This document shows, in pieces, positions 17,613 to 26,430 of a stretch of DNA of 43,477 nt (the first letter of the stretch is position 1; every line of letters starts with the position of its first letter). The DNA is taken from NCBI GenBank assembly GCA_905478195.1, contig CAJQHM010000102.1:1-43477 (forward strand), read 5' to 3'. Under the pieces are notes generated by a model that saw only the letters and a list, made by a program, of their open reading frames with translations, ran no database searches and was not told the origin of the DNA. Source of the DNA: an uncultured Pseudomonadales bacterium (GTDB lineage Bacteria > Pseudomonadota > Gammaproteobacteria > Pseudomonadales > Pseudohongiellaceae). The translations under genes were made by a program, and so were the position numbers.

Positions 17613-18389
17613 CTAGTCGAAGAAGTTTTGATTCATCGTTTGTGATGGAGTTTGGGTGCCTGGTTTGCCTATGGCTTTTGCCGGAACGCCGACAACGGTT
17701 GTATGTGGATCAACATCGTTAAGCACAACACTGTTTGCACCTATCTTTGCACCCATACCTATTTCGATATTACCTAAAACTTTCGCCCCAGTAGAAATAA
17801 GCACGCCCGAGCGTATCTTTGGATGTCGATCGCCTTTCTCATTGCCGGTACCGCCCAATGTTACCTGTTGCAGAATTGAAACATCGTCTTCGATAACTGT
17901 AGTTTCACCAATGACAATGCCGGTGGCATGATCGAACATAATGCCGCGGCCAATCTTGCAGGCCGGGTGAATGTCGACAGCAAAGACCTCGGAATTTCGA
18001 CTCTGCATAAACAAGGCTAGCTCGTTCCGGTTATTGTTCCAAAGAAAGTGCGCGAGCCGATGAACTTGAATCGACTGAAAACCCTTCAAATAAAGAATGG
18101 CCGCAAGGTGGGTGCTTACGGCTGCATCTCTTTCAAAAACGGCTTTTATATCGCATGCTACGTCTTCGATGATCTTTGGGGATTCCTCAAAAGCGTGATC
18201 GAATAATTCTCGAACGGTAACCACTGGCATCACATCGTCGGCTAGCTTGGTCGCTAGAATGAAGCTGAGAGCAGACTGCAGGCTGTTGTGGTTTAAAACG
18301 CAGGCATAGACATAACTCGCCAGCAGTGGTTCTTGCCGAATGACCTGCTGAGCTTCTGATTTAAGTTGTTGCCAGAGTTCTTGTGACAT
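17613..18389 (-). CDS. cysE: Serine O-acetyltransferase
   Basis: A 258-residue enzyme that transfers acetyl from acetyl-CoA to L-serine, the first step of cysteine synthesis. The N-terminal helical domain is followed by a left-handed hexapeptide-repeat beta-helix (IGRGIMFDHATGIVIGETTV; GAKVLGNIEIGMGAKIGANS). Asp139, His154 and His189 occupy the positions of E. coli Asp143, His158 and His189+4 (His193), the catalytic and serine-binding residues. Length is close to E. coli CysE (273). The tail ends in Phe-Asp rather than the Ile that docks into O-acetylserine sulfhydrylase in many species. No other cysteine gene is adjacent. Confidence 0.93.
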   Translation of the reverse strand: MSQELWQQLKSEAQQVIRQEPLLASYVYACVLNHNSLQSALSFILATKLADDVMPVVTVRELFDHAFEESPKIIEDVACDIKAVFERDAAVSTHLAAILYLKGFQSIQVHRLAHFLWNNNRNELALFMQSRNSEVFAVDIHPACKIGRGIMFDHATGIVIGETTVIEDDVSILQQVTLGGTGNEKGDRHPKIRSGVLISTGAKVLGNIEIGMGAKIGANSVVLNDVDPHTTVVGVPAKAIGKPGTQTPSQTMNQNFFD

Positions 18390-18422
18390 AGCGGGGATTC
18401 CAGAATCGGTAAACTTGGGTGA

Positions 18423-18656
18423 TTATAATGTTTGCCGGCGAGGTATGAAGTTCACCGCAAAATTTGCTGCTAATACATCATCGATAGTTAGTGATTCAGA
18501 GCCGTCTTCGTAATATTCGACTGCATTGGCTAGAGCAAAGAAATCTGATTCATTGTCTACTAGCACCGTGTCTGCGTGAGCAAGACTCAAGCAAGCAGAC
18601 ATGGCAATTGCCAATATGATGTGAAAGAAGGCTAGATTTAGAATTTTTCTATGCAC
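18423..18656 (-). pseudogene. N-terminal remnant of a DISMED2-type sensor protein
   Basis: A 77-residue frame with a signal peptide (residues 1-28, ending LSLAHA). The short remainder, VEYYEDGSESLTIDDVLAAN then FAVNFIPR, resembles the opening of the 7TMR-DISMED2 extracellular domain, which in complete proteins leads into seven helices and a GGDEF or histidine-kinase output. Here the frame stops immediately afterwards and the cysE leader begins. I read it as a truncated receptor, though a genuine small exported protein cannot be excluded. The comparison is from memory. Confidence 0.45.
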
Positions 18657-18901
18657 GATTGGGTTTCAGTGACGCTCGTCTGCTTGGATGATTTCGGGAG
18701 TGACGCTGTTTTCTATCGTTCTATTCCTGAAGCCCCTCAATTCTAGCGTTTCATCAACTCTAGAACAATCAATAGTGCTGTCAATAGGCCCTCATTTGGA
18801 TCATCTGCAGATTACCTCTGCCCTATCTGTCCTGCGCTTGCTACGCCGATGTCATTGAATTTGGGCTAGTTAAGATTTGATAATAAGATTACTATTGAAG
18901 A

Positions 18902-19879
18902 ATGCTTAGGCTCAAAGACACAGTATTCCTTAGTAGGCGCTGCAAACGGCTAGCGCAGCTTTTTACCGTAATTCTCATAGGCTTGCATTCTTTGGTTTTG
19001 CACGCGCAGGAGCAGAGCCAAACTCAGAGCGAAGAAGTCAGCCAATATCAACATTGGATGGATTTGATGGCCGCAGATCAGAGTTTTGCAGATCGATCAG
19101 CCGAAATCGGCAGGACTGCAGCGTTTCTCGAATTCTTGGGTCAGGACTCTACTGTCTTTCGTGACGGCCCCGTCGATGCCCTGGAGTTGTATGCCTCAGA
19201 AGAATTCCAAGATACTGCTAATGAAATTAATTGGGAGGCACACTATGTCGATGTGTCACGGGCCGGTGACTTAGGGTTGACAGCTGGGCCTCTTACGATT
19301 CTTGATGAAGGTGAGCCGTCAAGCTTTGGCCATCTTGTGTCGATATGGCTCAAGCAGGATTCTCGTTGGGTGTTGATGGCTGATATCGTAGCCGGTATCC
19401 CGGGTTTTTTGAGTTTAGAAGTTGAACCCAATTTTGACGACACACGCCCGGTGCTCGAAGAAACTGCACACCCAGTCATGGCGATGGCAGAAAGCAATAA
19501 TATGCAGCTGTTGATCGATCGCGATAATCTTTTCGGCCAGTCGATAAATTTTCGCGGAGGCCAGCGCGCGCTGCTACGCTACGGGCTAGAGAATACACGA
19601 GTCTACTTGCCGGGTATGGCACCAGCGGTGGGAACGGATGCGGCGAGCTCGGTCTATGGTGCTTTCTTAGACAATCAGTTATCAACTACGAATCAGATTA
19701 GCCTCACCCACATGGGAGGGTATCTTTCTGCGTCTAAGGAAGTTGGTTACACCTACGGCACGATGGAAACTCTGGAAGACGATTCCCTGCAGAGTTTTAG
19801 AACAAGTTATATGCGTCTGTGGCGATTTACGGCAAGTAATGAGTGGAAAATTGCGGTAGAAGCGCTAAACCCCTATTAG
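18902..19879 (+). CDS. Exported NTF2/SnoaL-like protein, two-domain
   Basis: A 325-residue protein with a basic N-terminus and signal segment (FTVILIGLHSLVLHAQE). The mature part seems to contain two NTF2-like (DUF4440/SnoaL type) cone domains: one around RTAAFLEFLGQDSTVFRDGP, with DLGLTAGPL, and a second around NFRGGQRALLRYG to the end, closing WRFTASNEWKIAVEALNP. In both halves a helix-then-strands layout ends in a Trp-containing strand. Such domains bind small ligands or act as lyases and isomerases, but no activity can be assigned here. It ends ten bases from the convergent glycosyltransferase gene. Confidence 0.65.
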   Translation: MLRLKDTVFLSRRCKRLAQLFTVILIGLHSLVLHAQEQSQTQSEEVSQYQHWMDLMAADQSFADRSAEIGRTAAFLEFLGQDSTVFRDGPVDALELYASEEFQDTANEINWEAHYVDVSRAGDLGLTAGPLTILDEGEPSSFGHLVSIWLKQDSRWVLMADIVAGIPGFLSLEVEPNFDDTRPVLEETAHPVMAMAESNNMQLLIDRDNLFGQSINFRGGQRALLRYGLENTRVYLPGMAPAVGTDAASSVYGAFLDNQLSTTNQISLTHMGGYLSASKEVGYTYGTMETLEDDSLQSFRTSYMRLWRFTASNEWKIAVEALNPY

Positions 19880-19889
19880 CAGCGCAGCG

Positions 19890-21809
19890 TTAGTTTTTGA
19901 TTTCCACGGTGCGCTCTCCATATCGCTGAAGGACACCCAAGCCATTTCGAATTTCCAACTCTAATTGGTGCTTACCATTTTCGATGACCCTGCTATCGAA
20001 ATTATAGTTGTACCCAATATTCGGCAGGTTCGGATCGCTATCCACTTGCATGACCTCAACAACATCGGGTCGACTTCCGCCATATTCGACATCTGCAATG
20101 GGCTCGCCATCGATTAGTACTGTTATTCTCTCGATTCCAATGTCTTCGTTGAAAGCCCAGCCATTTACGGTCACGACTCCGTTTAGTTCGGCATCTCTAG
20201 CCGGTGCATCCATCCAGGCGATTGCAGGATAGGGACAGGCGCTGCGCTGATTGCTGTTAGGGTCCAGTGCGCTGCCTTTGTAGAAGCTGAAGGCCTTGTC
20301 TCCGGCAAATAGATGCAGAGTGCCAAGATGTTCTACTTGCGCAGTGCGCTCACAGAGATATTCCAACAGATCGTGCTTGGCTGCCGTGTCTAAGGTGCTG
20401 TCTTCTGCTACAAATAAGTAGTCATCGGCACTGAGCATTTCAAAACCAGTCCTATCTTTCTGCCATAGTCGGTATTGGGTGATTCTGCCGTCGCGCACGG
20501 CTTTGTCTTCATCCAGAGTGTATGCCTGCTTGGCGAGTTTGGCGTATTCGACTTGGGCGAGCGTGTAGTAGTTATCTGTAATGATGAGCGCTGGCTTTGA
20601 AAACTGACTCTGTAAGAGCCCGTCAACATGCCTTGCGAAGGGTTTCCAGCCAGCCATCTTGTTGGAGAGCACGCCGCTACCGATAATCGGTTGTAGTGAT
20701 GTTTGAAAAGCCTGAGAGCCCACACCCAATAAGGCGGTTAATGTACCCAGGAAGCCAATTATTGGAATACACAGGATTAATCTATGCGTTTTGCGTGCCG
20801 TAAAATACCGGGTGAGGAAACTTGCGGCGGACCTTAATGCTAGCGGAACAAAGACCAGTAGAGGGAAATAGCCAGATAGCGGCCAATGAATAGAGGTGCT
20901 TGTTGCATCCGTCCACGGCGCGAGTAGGAGATAGATTGATAGATTCACGCCAGAGAAGCTGAGTAGCAAAGCGGCGCTGCGGTCACCGTGTCTCGCCTTG
21001 CCCAACATGAGGTAGAGGGTGTAGGCGAATATAAGGTAAAGCGGCGGCGTGACTAGGCCAGCCTGCTTGAACACATGCAGTAGCCCGCTGGCTTGAAACT
21101 CCCATGGGTGACGATCCACAAAATAGAAACTGGCACTGCTCAAAGCGTTGCTCAAGTTAAACCATAGAATTGGTATTAAGCCTAGACTTGCAATCGCAAT
21201 ACACAGCCATAATCTGGGGTTGCTCCACTGTTTTCGTTCGCCACTAAAAAATAGCAGAAAAAGAATCGCGCCTGCCGGATAGAGAAAGAATCTGTAGTGG
21301 GTGCTCAAGCCCATCGCAACAAATGCGCCTGCAAATAGCCAGTGAGAGAGTTTATTGTCACGTAATGCGCGTTCAAAGAAACCTATGGAGAGAAGACCGA
21401 AGAAAACTAGTGGTACATCGGGAACGGCGAGCAGTCCAAGAAGCCCAGCCAATGGCAAGCACAAGCTTAGGGTTGCCGATTCGATGGCATATTTATGCCC
21501 GGTGATAGGCTTTGATATCCAGAACACTAGAAGGGGTAAATAACTACCGAGGAGAAGAAATAAGCTGCGCGCTGCGAGGGTGTTGCTTGGTTCTATGGCG
21601 GATCCGAGGCCAATCAGAAGAGCGGTCATAAAGGGGAGATCGCTATAAGCTATGGCGGGATTTGTTGATGCCTGCCAGTAGAATACCTCGTCGCTATAGA
21701 GGTCGAGCACAGACGCAAGAAATACCTTTATTAGCAGCAGCAATAATATTGCAGCGGACAAATATTTACTAACGGGAATGCCAGCATCCTGTTCTACCGA
21801 TTCCTGCAA
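19890..21809 (-). CDS. GT39/ArnT-type membrane glycosyltransferase with C-terminal beta domain
   Basis: A 639-residue protein. About the first 360 residues hold some ten membrane helices. The first periplasmic loop has YSDEVFYWQAS (Asp40-Glu41), the acidic catalytic pair of the PMT/ArnT (GT-C) superfamily, followed by AYSDLPFMTALLIG. It would move a sugar from a polyprenyl-phosphate carrier to an acceptor outside the membrane. After a periplasmic region, the last ~100 residues form an Ig-like beta domain (NGVVTVNGWAFNEDIGIERI; VLIDGEPIADVEYG). The acceptor is unknown. It is 13 bases downstream of feoB on the same strand and may share its transcript. Confidence 0.78.
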   Translation of the reverse strand: MQESVEQDAGIPVSKYLSAAILLLLLIKVFLASVLDLYSDEVFYWQASTNPAIAYSDLPFMTALLIGLGSAIEPSNTLAARSLFLLLGSYLPLLVFWISKPITGHKYAIESATLSLCLPLAGLLGLLAVPDVPLVFFGLLSIGFFERALRDNKLSHWLFAGAFVAMGLSTHYRFFLYPAGAILFLLFFSGERKQWSNPRLWLCIAIASLGLIPILWFNLSNALSSASFYFVDRHPWEFQASGLLHVFKQAGLVTPPLYLIFAYTLYLMLGKARHGDRSAALLLSFSGVNLSIYLLLAPWTDATSTSIHWPLSGYFPLLVFVPLALRSAASFLTRYFTARKTHRLILCIPIIGFLGTLTALLGVGSQAFQTSLQPIIGSGVLSNKMAGWKPFARHVDGLLQSQFSKPALIITDNYYTLAQVEYAKLAKQAYTLDEDKAVRDGRITQYRLWQKDRTGFEMLSADDYLFVAEDSTLDTAAKHDLLEYLCERTAQVEHLGTLHLFAGDKAFSFYKGSALDPNSNQRSACPYPAIAWMDAPARDAELNGVVTVNGWAFNEDIGIERITVLIDGEPIADVEYGGSRPDVVEVMQVDSDPNLPNIGYNYNFDSRVIENGKHQLELEIRNGLGVLQRYGERTVEIKN

Positions 21810-21822
21810 GATTTCTCTCCCG

Positions 21823-23946
21823 CTACAATTGAACGGCTGGAATGAGGTTCTTTGGCACCATTTTACTAGAGAGTCTCTTCAGGTTGAGAATGAAGACAAT
21901 TAATATAGTAAGCATGCCGATTATCCACAGAGAGGAGAATAGGGGGTTTACGAAGAAAGTGCCAATCTGATAGATGACGGTGGCGGTTATGTAGGCGAGC
22001 CCAGTACTCCAACCGAAGACCAGTAGCGTCCAATGCCACCCTGCTTCTTTGTTGATTGCGCCTAGCACGGCTACACACGGAGCGTAGAGTAATATGAATA
22101 CCAGGTAGCAGAAGGCGGCGAAGGGGCCGGAAAATAAGGCTGCCATATTGCTAAGCGTCGTGGTTTCGATTTCCTGCTCGTCGGCAACAGCATCAAGATC
22201 GCTGACATCACCGATGGATATGCCTAGAGGGTCAGTGAGGGAAGAGCTCAGAGCGAAAAGCTCTGAACCAATGGAAGAAAACGCGTCGCCGGCGGCAGCG
22301 ATGAGGTCTGGTGGGGAACCGTCATCTTCATCTGCGCTGGATTCGCTGTAGAGCGCATCAAGGGTTCCTACAATGGCTTCTTTGGCGAACATGCCTGTGA
22401 AGAGACCGACCGTTGCCGGCCAATTGTCTTTTTCTATGCCTAAAGGTGCGAAAGCAGGAGTGATCGATCTGCCTATAACGCTTAGCACCGAATCTTCGGA
22501 GTCTTCGTTACCAAAACTAAAATCCGTGCTTATGGAGTTGAGGAAGCTTAGCGCTATTACAACGACGACGATGGTCTTGCCGGCTCTGAAGATGAAGGAC
22601 CTAAGACGAAACCATGTAGTAAGCAAAATATTCCTAGCGATAGGAACATGGTAGGCAGGCATTTCTTGAAACGACGGCGTGACCTCATCGGTAAATAGCT
22701 GTTTGCGAAATATCCAGCCGGTAAATACCGCTAAGGCGATACCCAGCAAGTACAGAGCGAAGACTATGTTCTGCCCATTCTGCTGAAAAAAAGCGGCAGC
22801 GAATAACGCATAGACAGTTAGTCTTGCGCCGCAACTCATAAATGGGGCCATAGCTATCGTCATTAGCCGATCGCTGTCTCGCCCCAGGCTACGGGCAGCC
22901 ATTACAGCAGGCACATTGCAGCCGAAGCCAACAATCAAAGGTACGAAGGCGTTCCCGGGAAGGCCAATTCCGCTCATCGCTCGATCGATAACAAAGGCGG
23001 CGCGTGACATATAGCCAGAGTCTTCCAATACAGAGAGGCAGAGGTAGAGAAAACCGATTACCGGAATAAAGGTAGCGACCAGTGTGACTCCGCCACCTAC
23101 ACCCTGAGCTAGCAATGTTACCAGCACCTCGGGGGAAGATATTTCACGCAGCAGCCAGCTAACGCCATCCACCAGCACGGCAGCAAACAAGATGTCGAAG
23201 AAATCGATGAAGACAGCGCCAAGGTTTACCGCGATGGTAAACATCAGGTAAATCATAAACAGGAAGAAGGGTATGCCAAGCCAACGATTTATAAGCACAG
23301 CGTCGATTCTTTCCGACAGGCTGTGGTGAGTAGGGGAGACTTCAACCACGCCGTTAATCAGTTGCCGCGATTGGTGATAGCGTTGTAGAAGTTTCTCCTC
23401 AGAGGCTGTGTTCTCAGCAGAGGTTGGCTTGTTCTCATTAGTTGGTGGAACAGTGCCAAATGTCGAAATTACGTTGTTACGAAGTTCGTCGATGCCGTGC
23501 TTCTGTGATGCGATCATTTCTATGATAGGTAGTTGTAGTTTTTGGGCCAGTTTGTCGGTGTTAACCGTAATGCCCTGTTGCCTGGCTACATCGAGCATGT
23601 TTATAACAAGCAACATGGGGACCCCGCGCTCTGTCAGCTGCTGAGTCAAGACGAGGCTTCGTTCCAGGTTGGTAGCGTCAACGATATTGATGATTAGGCT
23701 AATGTCGCTCTGCTCTAGGAAGTCCTGAGCAATTTTTTCATCGATACCGCTATAGCCCTGTTCAAGAGAATAGATGCCGGGTAGGTCGACCAGTTCGATT
23801 GATTCGTTCTCGAGTTCGAAATAGCCGAACTTTTTCTCTACAGTAACACCAGGCCAGTTACCGACTTTCTGATTCGCACCGGTAAGTAGATTGAATAATG
23901 TGGTCTTTCCGCAATTGGGGTTGCCAATCAATGCTATTTTTTGCAT
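21823..23946 (-). CDS. feoB: Ferrous iron transporter FeoB
   Basis: A 707-residue inner-membrane Fe(II) importer. The N-terminal G domain shows G1 GNPNCGKT (8-15), G3 DLPG (54-57) and G4 NMLD (116-119). A helical spacer precedes the membrane domain with two gate repeats, including VPLIVGFGCNVPAVMAARSL and the later CAVLGAINKEAGWHWTL segment. Length is slightly under E. coli FeoB (773). No FeoC is present. It follows feoA by three bases, so the pair is one transcript, controlled by the Fur box upstream of feoA. Confidence 0.96.
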   Translation of the reverse strand: MQKIALIGNPNCGKTTLFNLLTGANQKVGNWPGVTVEKKFGYFELENESIELVDLPGIYSLEQGYSGIDEKIAQDFLEQSDISLIINIVDATNLERSLVLTQQLTERGVPMLLVINMLDVARQQGITVNTDKLAQKLQLPIIEMIASQKHGIDELRNNVISTFGTVPPTNENKPTSAENTASEEKLLQRYHQSRQLINGVVEVSPTHHSLSERIDAVLINRWLGIPFFLFMIYLMFTIAVNLGAVFIDFFDILFAAVLVDGVSWLLREISSPEVLVTLLAQGVGGGVTLVATFIPVIGFLYLCLSVLEDSGYMSRAAFVIDRAMSGIGLPGNAFVPLIVGFGCNVPAVMAARSLGRDSDRLMTIAMAPFMSCGARLTVYALFAAAFFQQNGQNIVFALYLLGIALAVFTGWIFRKQLFTDEVTPSFQEMPAYHVPIARNILLTTWFRLRSFIFRAGKTIVVVVIALSFLNSISTDFSFGNEDSEDSVLSVIGRSITPAFAPLGIEKDNWPATVGLFTGMFAKEAIVGTLDALYSESSADEDDGSPPDLIAAAGDAFSSIGSELFALSSSLTDPLGISIGDVSDLDAVADEQEIETTTLSNMAALFSGPFAAFCYLVFILLYAPCVAVLGAINKEAGWHWTLLVFGWSTGLAYITATVIYQIGTFFVNPLFSSLWIIGMLTILIVFILNLKRLSSKMVPKNLIPAVQL

Positions 23947-23949
23947 GGC

Positions 23950-24207
23950 CTATTGGATATCCACGGTAATGATTTTGGCTTCGGATTTGCGAATGCTAAC
24001 AAAGCTTCCGCCTACCTTCACTTGCATTGGGTCGCCCAAGGGGGCGAATCGCAGCAATTCTATTGCAGAGCCAGGAATAATGCCCAGCGCGTAGAGTCTG
24101 CTTTTCATCTCAGGGGGGTCCGAGGCTATTTCCAGCACGACGCAGCGGTCGCCGCTCTTTGCTGATGATAGGGTCGTTCGCGACATGGCTGTATTCTGGC
24201 CTTTCAA
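23950..24207 (-). CDS. feoA: Ferrous iron transport accessory protein FeoA
   Basis: An 85-residue SH3-like cytoplasmic protein that is needed for FeoB function. The family pattern is present: RLYALGIIPGSAIELLRFAP, then GDPMQVKVGGSFVSIRKSEA. It stands immediately before feoB and diverges from bfd across a 118-base region that carries the Fur box. Translation ends three bases before the feoB start, indicating coupling. Confidence 0.93.
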   Translation of the reverse strand: MKGQNTAMSRTTLSSAKSGDRCVVLEIASDPPEMKSRLYALGIIPGSAIELLRFAPLGDPMQVKVGGSFVSIRKSEAKIITVDIQ

Positions 24208-24272
24208 AACAATAACTTAGCTTGTTAGAGCGGAGGGTTTGTATGGTTCTAAATTAACAGATTTAAATGTTG

Positions 24273-24302
24273 TTGACAATCATTCTCATTATCATTTAAA
24301 GT
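24273..24302 (+). promoter_or_regulatory. Predicted bfd promoter
   Basis: A perfect -35 element TTGACA (24273-24278) and a fair -10 element TAAAGT (24297-24302) are 18 bases apart. The Fur box lies between and over them. On the opposite strand the same -35 block reads TTGTCA and may serve the feoA promoter. Confidence 0.55.
24275..24293. promoter_or_regulatory. Fur box between feoA and bfd
   Basis: Read on the minus strand the site is GATAATGAGAATGATTGTC, matching 16 of 19 positions of the consensus GATAATGATAATCATTATC. It lies in the divergent spacer, overlapping the bfd promoter, so Fur with Fe(II) should repress both feoAB and bfd. Confidence 0.85.
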
Positions 24303-24325
24303 ATTCACCACACTGAAGGATAGCC

Positions 24326-24514
24326 ATGTACGTATGCATTTGCCGACAAATTACCGACAATCAGATTCGTGATCTGTGTCGCGGTGGTGCGAGTAATATG
24401 ACTGATCTGCGTTCGAAGCTCGGTGTAGCGAGCGAGTGTGGTAAGTGTGGCAAACTCGCCCAGACAATTGTTAAGGAATTCCACAAGACAGCCGCCTATA
24501 CAAACGCCGGCTAG
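24326..24514 (+). CDS. bfd: Bacterioferritin-associated ferredoxin
   Basis: A 62-residue [2Fe-2S] protein. The four cluster cysteines are in MYVCICRQIT (Cys4, Cys6) and SECGKCGK (Cys38, Cys41), the exact Bfd spacing. It donates electrons to bacterioferritin so that stored Fe(III) is released as Fe(II). The next gene on the strand is bfr, 212 bases away, and feoAB diverge upstream. The Fur box predicts induction in iron shortage. Confidence 0.95.
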   Translation: MYVCICRQITDNQIRDLCRGGASNMTDLRSKLGVASECGKCGKLAQTIVKEFHKTAAYTNAG

Positions 24515-24545
24515 CCAGCTCGATTTCGCCATTGGGCCGTTTTTT
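24508..24545 (+). terminator. Possible intrinsic terminator after bfd
   Basis: CGGC and a following CCA pair with TGG-GCCG across a 15-base loop and a 3-base bulge, followed by six T. The stem overlaps the last codons of bfd. Its stability is only moderate. If real, it separates bfd from bfr transcription. Confidence 0.4.
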
Positions 24546-24726
24546 GCTCTGAAGCGGTATCTCCTCCAAATTCCTTGTCCCGGCCCGTAGAAATCTGAAT
24601 AGTAATGGGATTGCTTCTCATTTAGTTATGCTATCTATATCAATGACTTACACTCTATTTTCTTGACATTTCAGTCATGAGAAGCGAAGCTTGCGCGAAC
24701 TATAACTTGTCACAAGGACCCACTAA

Positions 24727-25191
24727 ATGAAGTCGGACGCTATCGTAATCAAGCACCTTAATAAGGCGCTTGCCAACGAACTCATCGCCATTAACCAGTA
24801 CTTTCTGCACTCTCGCATGTATCAAGACTGGGGGTTGGAAAAATTAGCTGCCAAAGAACACGAAGAATCGATAGATGAGATGAAGCATGCTGATCAGCTT
24901 ATACAGCGAATTCTTTTTCTCGAGGGACTGCCGAACGTCCAGAATCTCGGAAAATTGTTGATCGGCGAAAACACTCAGGAAATGCTGGAGTGTGACCTTA
25001 AGCTAGAACTCATTGCCTGTCCTGATCTGAAAGAAGGTATTGCCTACTGTGAGTCTGTCAGCGATTTCGTAAGCCGTGATCTGCTGAGTGAGATCCTAAG
25101 TAGCGAAGAAGAACATATCGACTGGCTGGAAGCACAACTGACCTTGATAGAAAAGGTAGGCTTGGAAAACTATCAGCAATCGATGATCTAG
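24727..25191 (+). CDS. bfr: Bacterioferritin
   Basis: A 154-residue iron-storage protein that assembles into a 24-subunit shell. All ferroxidase residues are present at the E. coli numbers: Glu18, Glu51, His54, Glu94, Glu127 and His130. Met52, the heme ligand shared between two subunits, is also present, so this is a heme-binding, catalytically competent type. No Fur box was seen directly upstream. It stores iron that Bfd helps to release. Confidence 0.96.
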   Translation: MKSDAIVIKHLNKALANELIAINQYFLHSRMYQDWGLEKLAAKEHEESIDEMKHADQLIQRILFLEGLPNVQNLGKLLIGENTQEMLECDLKLELIACPDLKEGIAYCESVSDFVSRDLLSEILSSEEEHIDWLEAQLTLIEKVGLENYQQSMI

Positions 25192-25377
25192 CTCTATGGC
25201 GAGGGTCGAAGATTCAGACTCCACGTCGATCTGACGATATAGTGTGTGAGCATGAGAAATATCTGATCGTGTCTCCTCTGGTTTATTTCAGGGCTACTTT
25301 GGCCTGGTTGCAAGCAGGAGGGTCTCTTTCAGCTATTGTCAGGCGCCTATTCACTCTCTACTAGTGATCCTCTTCCT

Positions 25378-26340
25378 ATGTATGCATGTATCGATCTGGG
25401 ATCCAACAGCTTTCATATCTTGATCGGGGAGTGGGTTGAAGGTCGAATTGAAATCGTCGAGCGTTGCAGTGACTCTGTTCAGCTCGGTGAAGACGTGCGC
25501 AAAACCGGCAGTATCTCACCGGGGGCTTTTAAGAGAGGCCTGGACTGTCTAAAACACTTCAAAACATTGATGGATCAGTATCCGCTCGAGCAATATTGGG
25601 CGCTGGGTACAAACACCTTTCGCGTTACCGACAACTCCATAGATTTTATTCAATTCGCCAGGGATATAGGCATTGAGATTTCGACAATCAGTGGAGTGCA
25701 GGAGGCGGTGCTAATTTATGCGGGGGTAATCACCTCGTTGCCAGAGTCTGACCAGCCTCGTCTCGTGATCGATATTGGAGGCGGCAGTACGGAGGTTGTT
25801 ATTGGTCATGGCCAGAGTCGGCTTCTTACTGAAAGCATGGCTATAGGAAGTGTGGCGTGGCGCGATAAATTCTTTCCAGTACACAGTGCGGACACCGACT
25901 TGCTCGAGACGCAATTGGGCGAGGCGGCCGAAGCGGCGTTTGCGGTCTTCGCGGGCATTGGCCCTGGAGTAAGAAAGGCAGGCTGGCACGAGGCTTACGC
26001 CTCCTCGGGCACGGTAAAGATGCTGGCGGCTATCTGTCAGTCTCATGGTTATAGCAAGGGCAAAATCGAGCTGAATGCACTCATCGAATTAAAATCAAAA
26101 ATCATTAAGGCCATCGCGGAAGGTGGAGAACTGAGCGGGCTGAAAGAACGTCGACGGGATCTATTGCTGCCAGGTTGGGCTGTGCTTGTAGGCCTGATGC
26201 AGGCCTATTCGGTAGACTCTATAAATTTCAGTGCGACAGCCTTGCGTGAGGGCATGCTGGATTTTATGGTAAAGAATGAGAAGACTCTTGGGGTTACGCA
26301 AAATAGCGAGCTCCCCAACGTTAGCCTGACGAATAATTAG
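25378..26340 (+). CDS. Short Ppx/GppA-family phosphatase
   Basis: About 320 residues from ATG 25378 (MYACIDLGSNSFHILIG), which puts the first actin-like phosphate loop at the N-terminus as in the family. A TTG at 25336, 13 bases after AGGAGGG, is the alternative. The second phosphate loop is VIDIGGGSTEVVIGHG, and ISGVQEAVLIYAGV carries the conserved glutamate. It would remove phosphate from polyphosphate or (p)ppGpp. It lacks the extra C-terminal HD-like half of E. coli Ppx (513) and GppA (494), so it is the two-domain form. It converges with ppk1, the enzyme that makes polyphosphate, which favours an exopolyphosphatase role. Confidence 0.85.
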   Translation: MYACIDLGSNSFHILIGEWVEGRIEIVERCSDSVQLGEDVRKTGSISPGAFKRGLDCLKHFKTLMDQYPLEQYWALGTNTFRVTDNSIDFIQFARDIGIEISTISGVQEAVLIYAGVITSLPESDQPRLVIDIGGGSTEVVIGHGQSRLLTESMAIGSVAWRDKFFPVHSADTDLLETQLGEAAEAAFAVFAGIGPGVRKAGWHEAYASSGTVKMLAAICQSHGYSKGKIELNALIELKSKIIKAIAEGGELSGLKERRRDLLLPGWAVLVGLMQAYSVDSINFSATALREGMLDFMVKNEKTLGVTQNSELPNVSLTNN

Positions 26341-26430
26341 ATTTCAGCTCCGATAGTAAAATAGTATCTTCTATATCTTCTTCTCGGTGGTGTCTTGTGA
26401 TAATTGTCAGAGTTTCTTGCAGGTCGCGCC

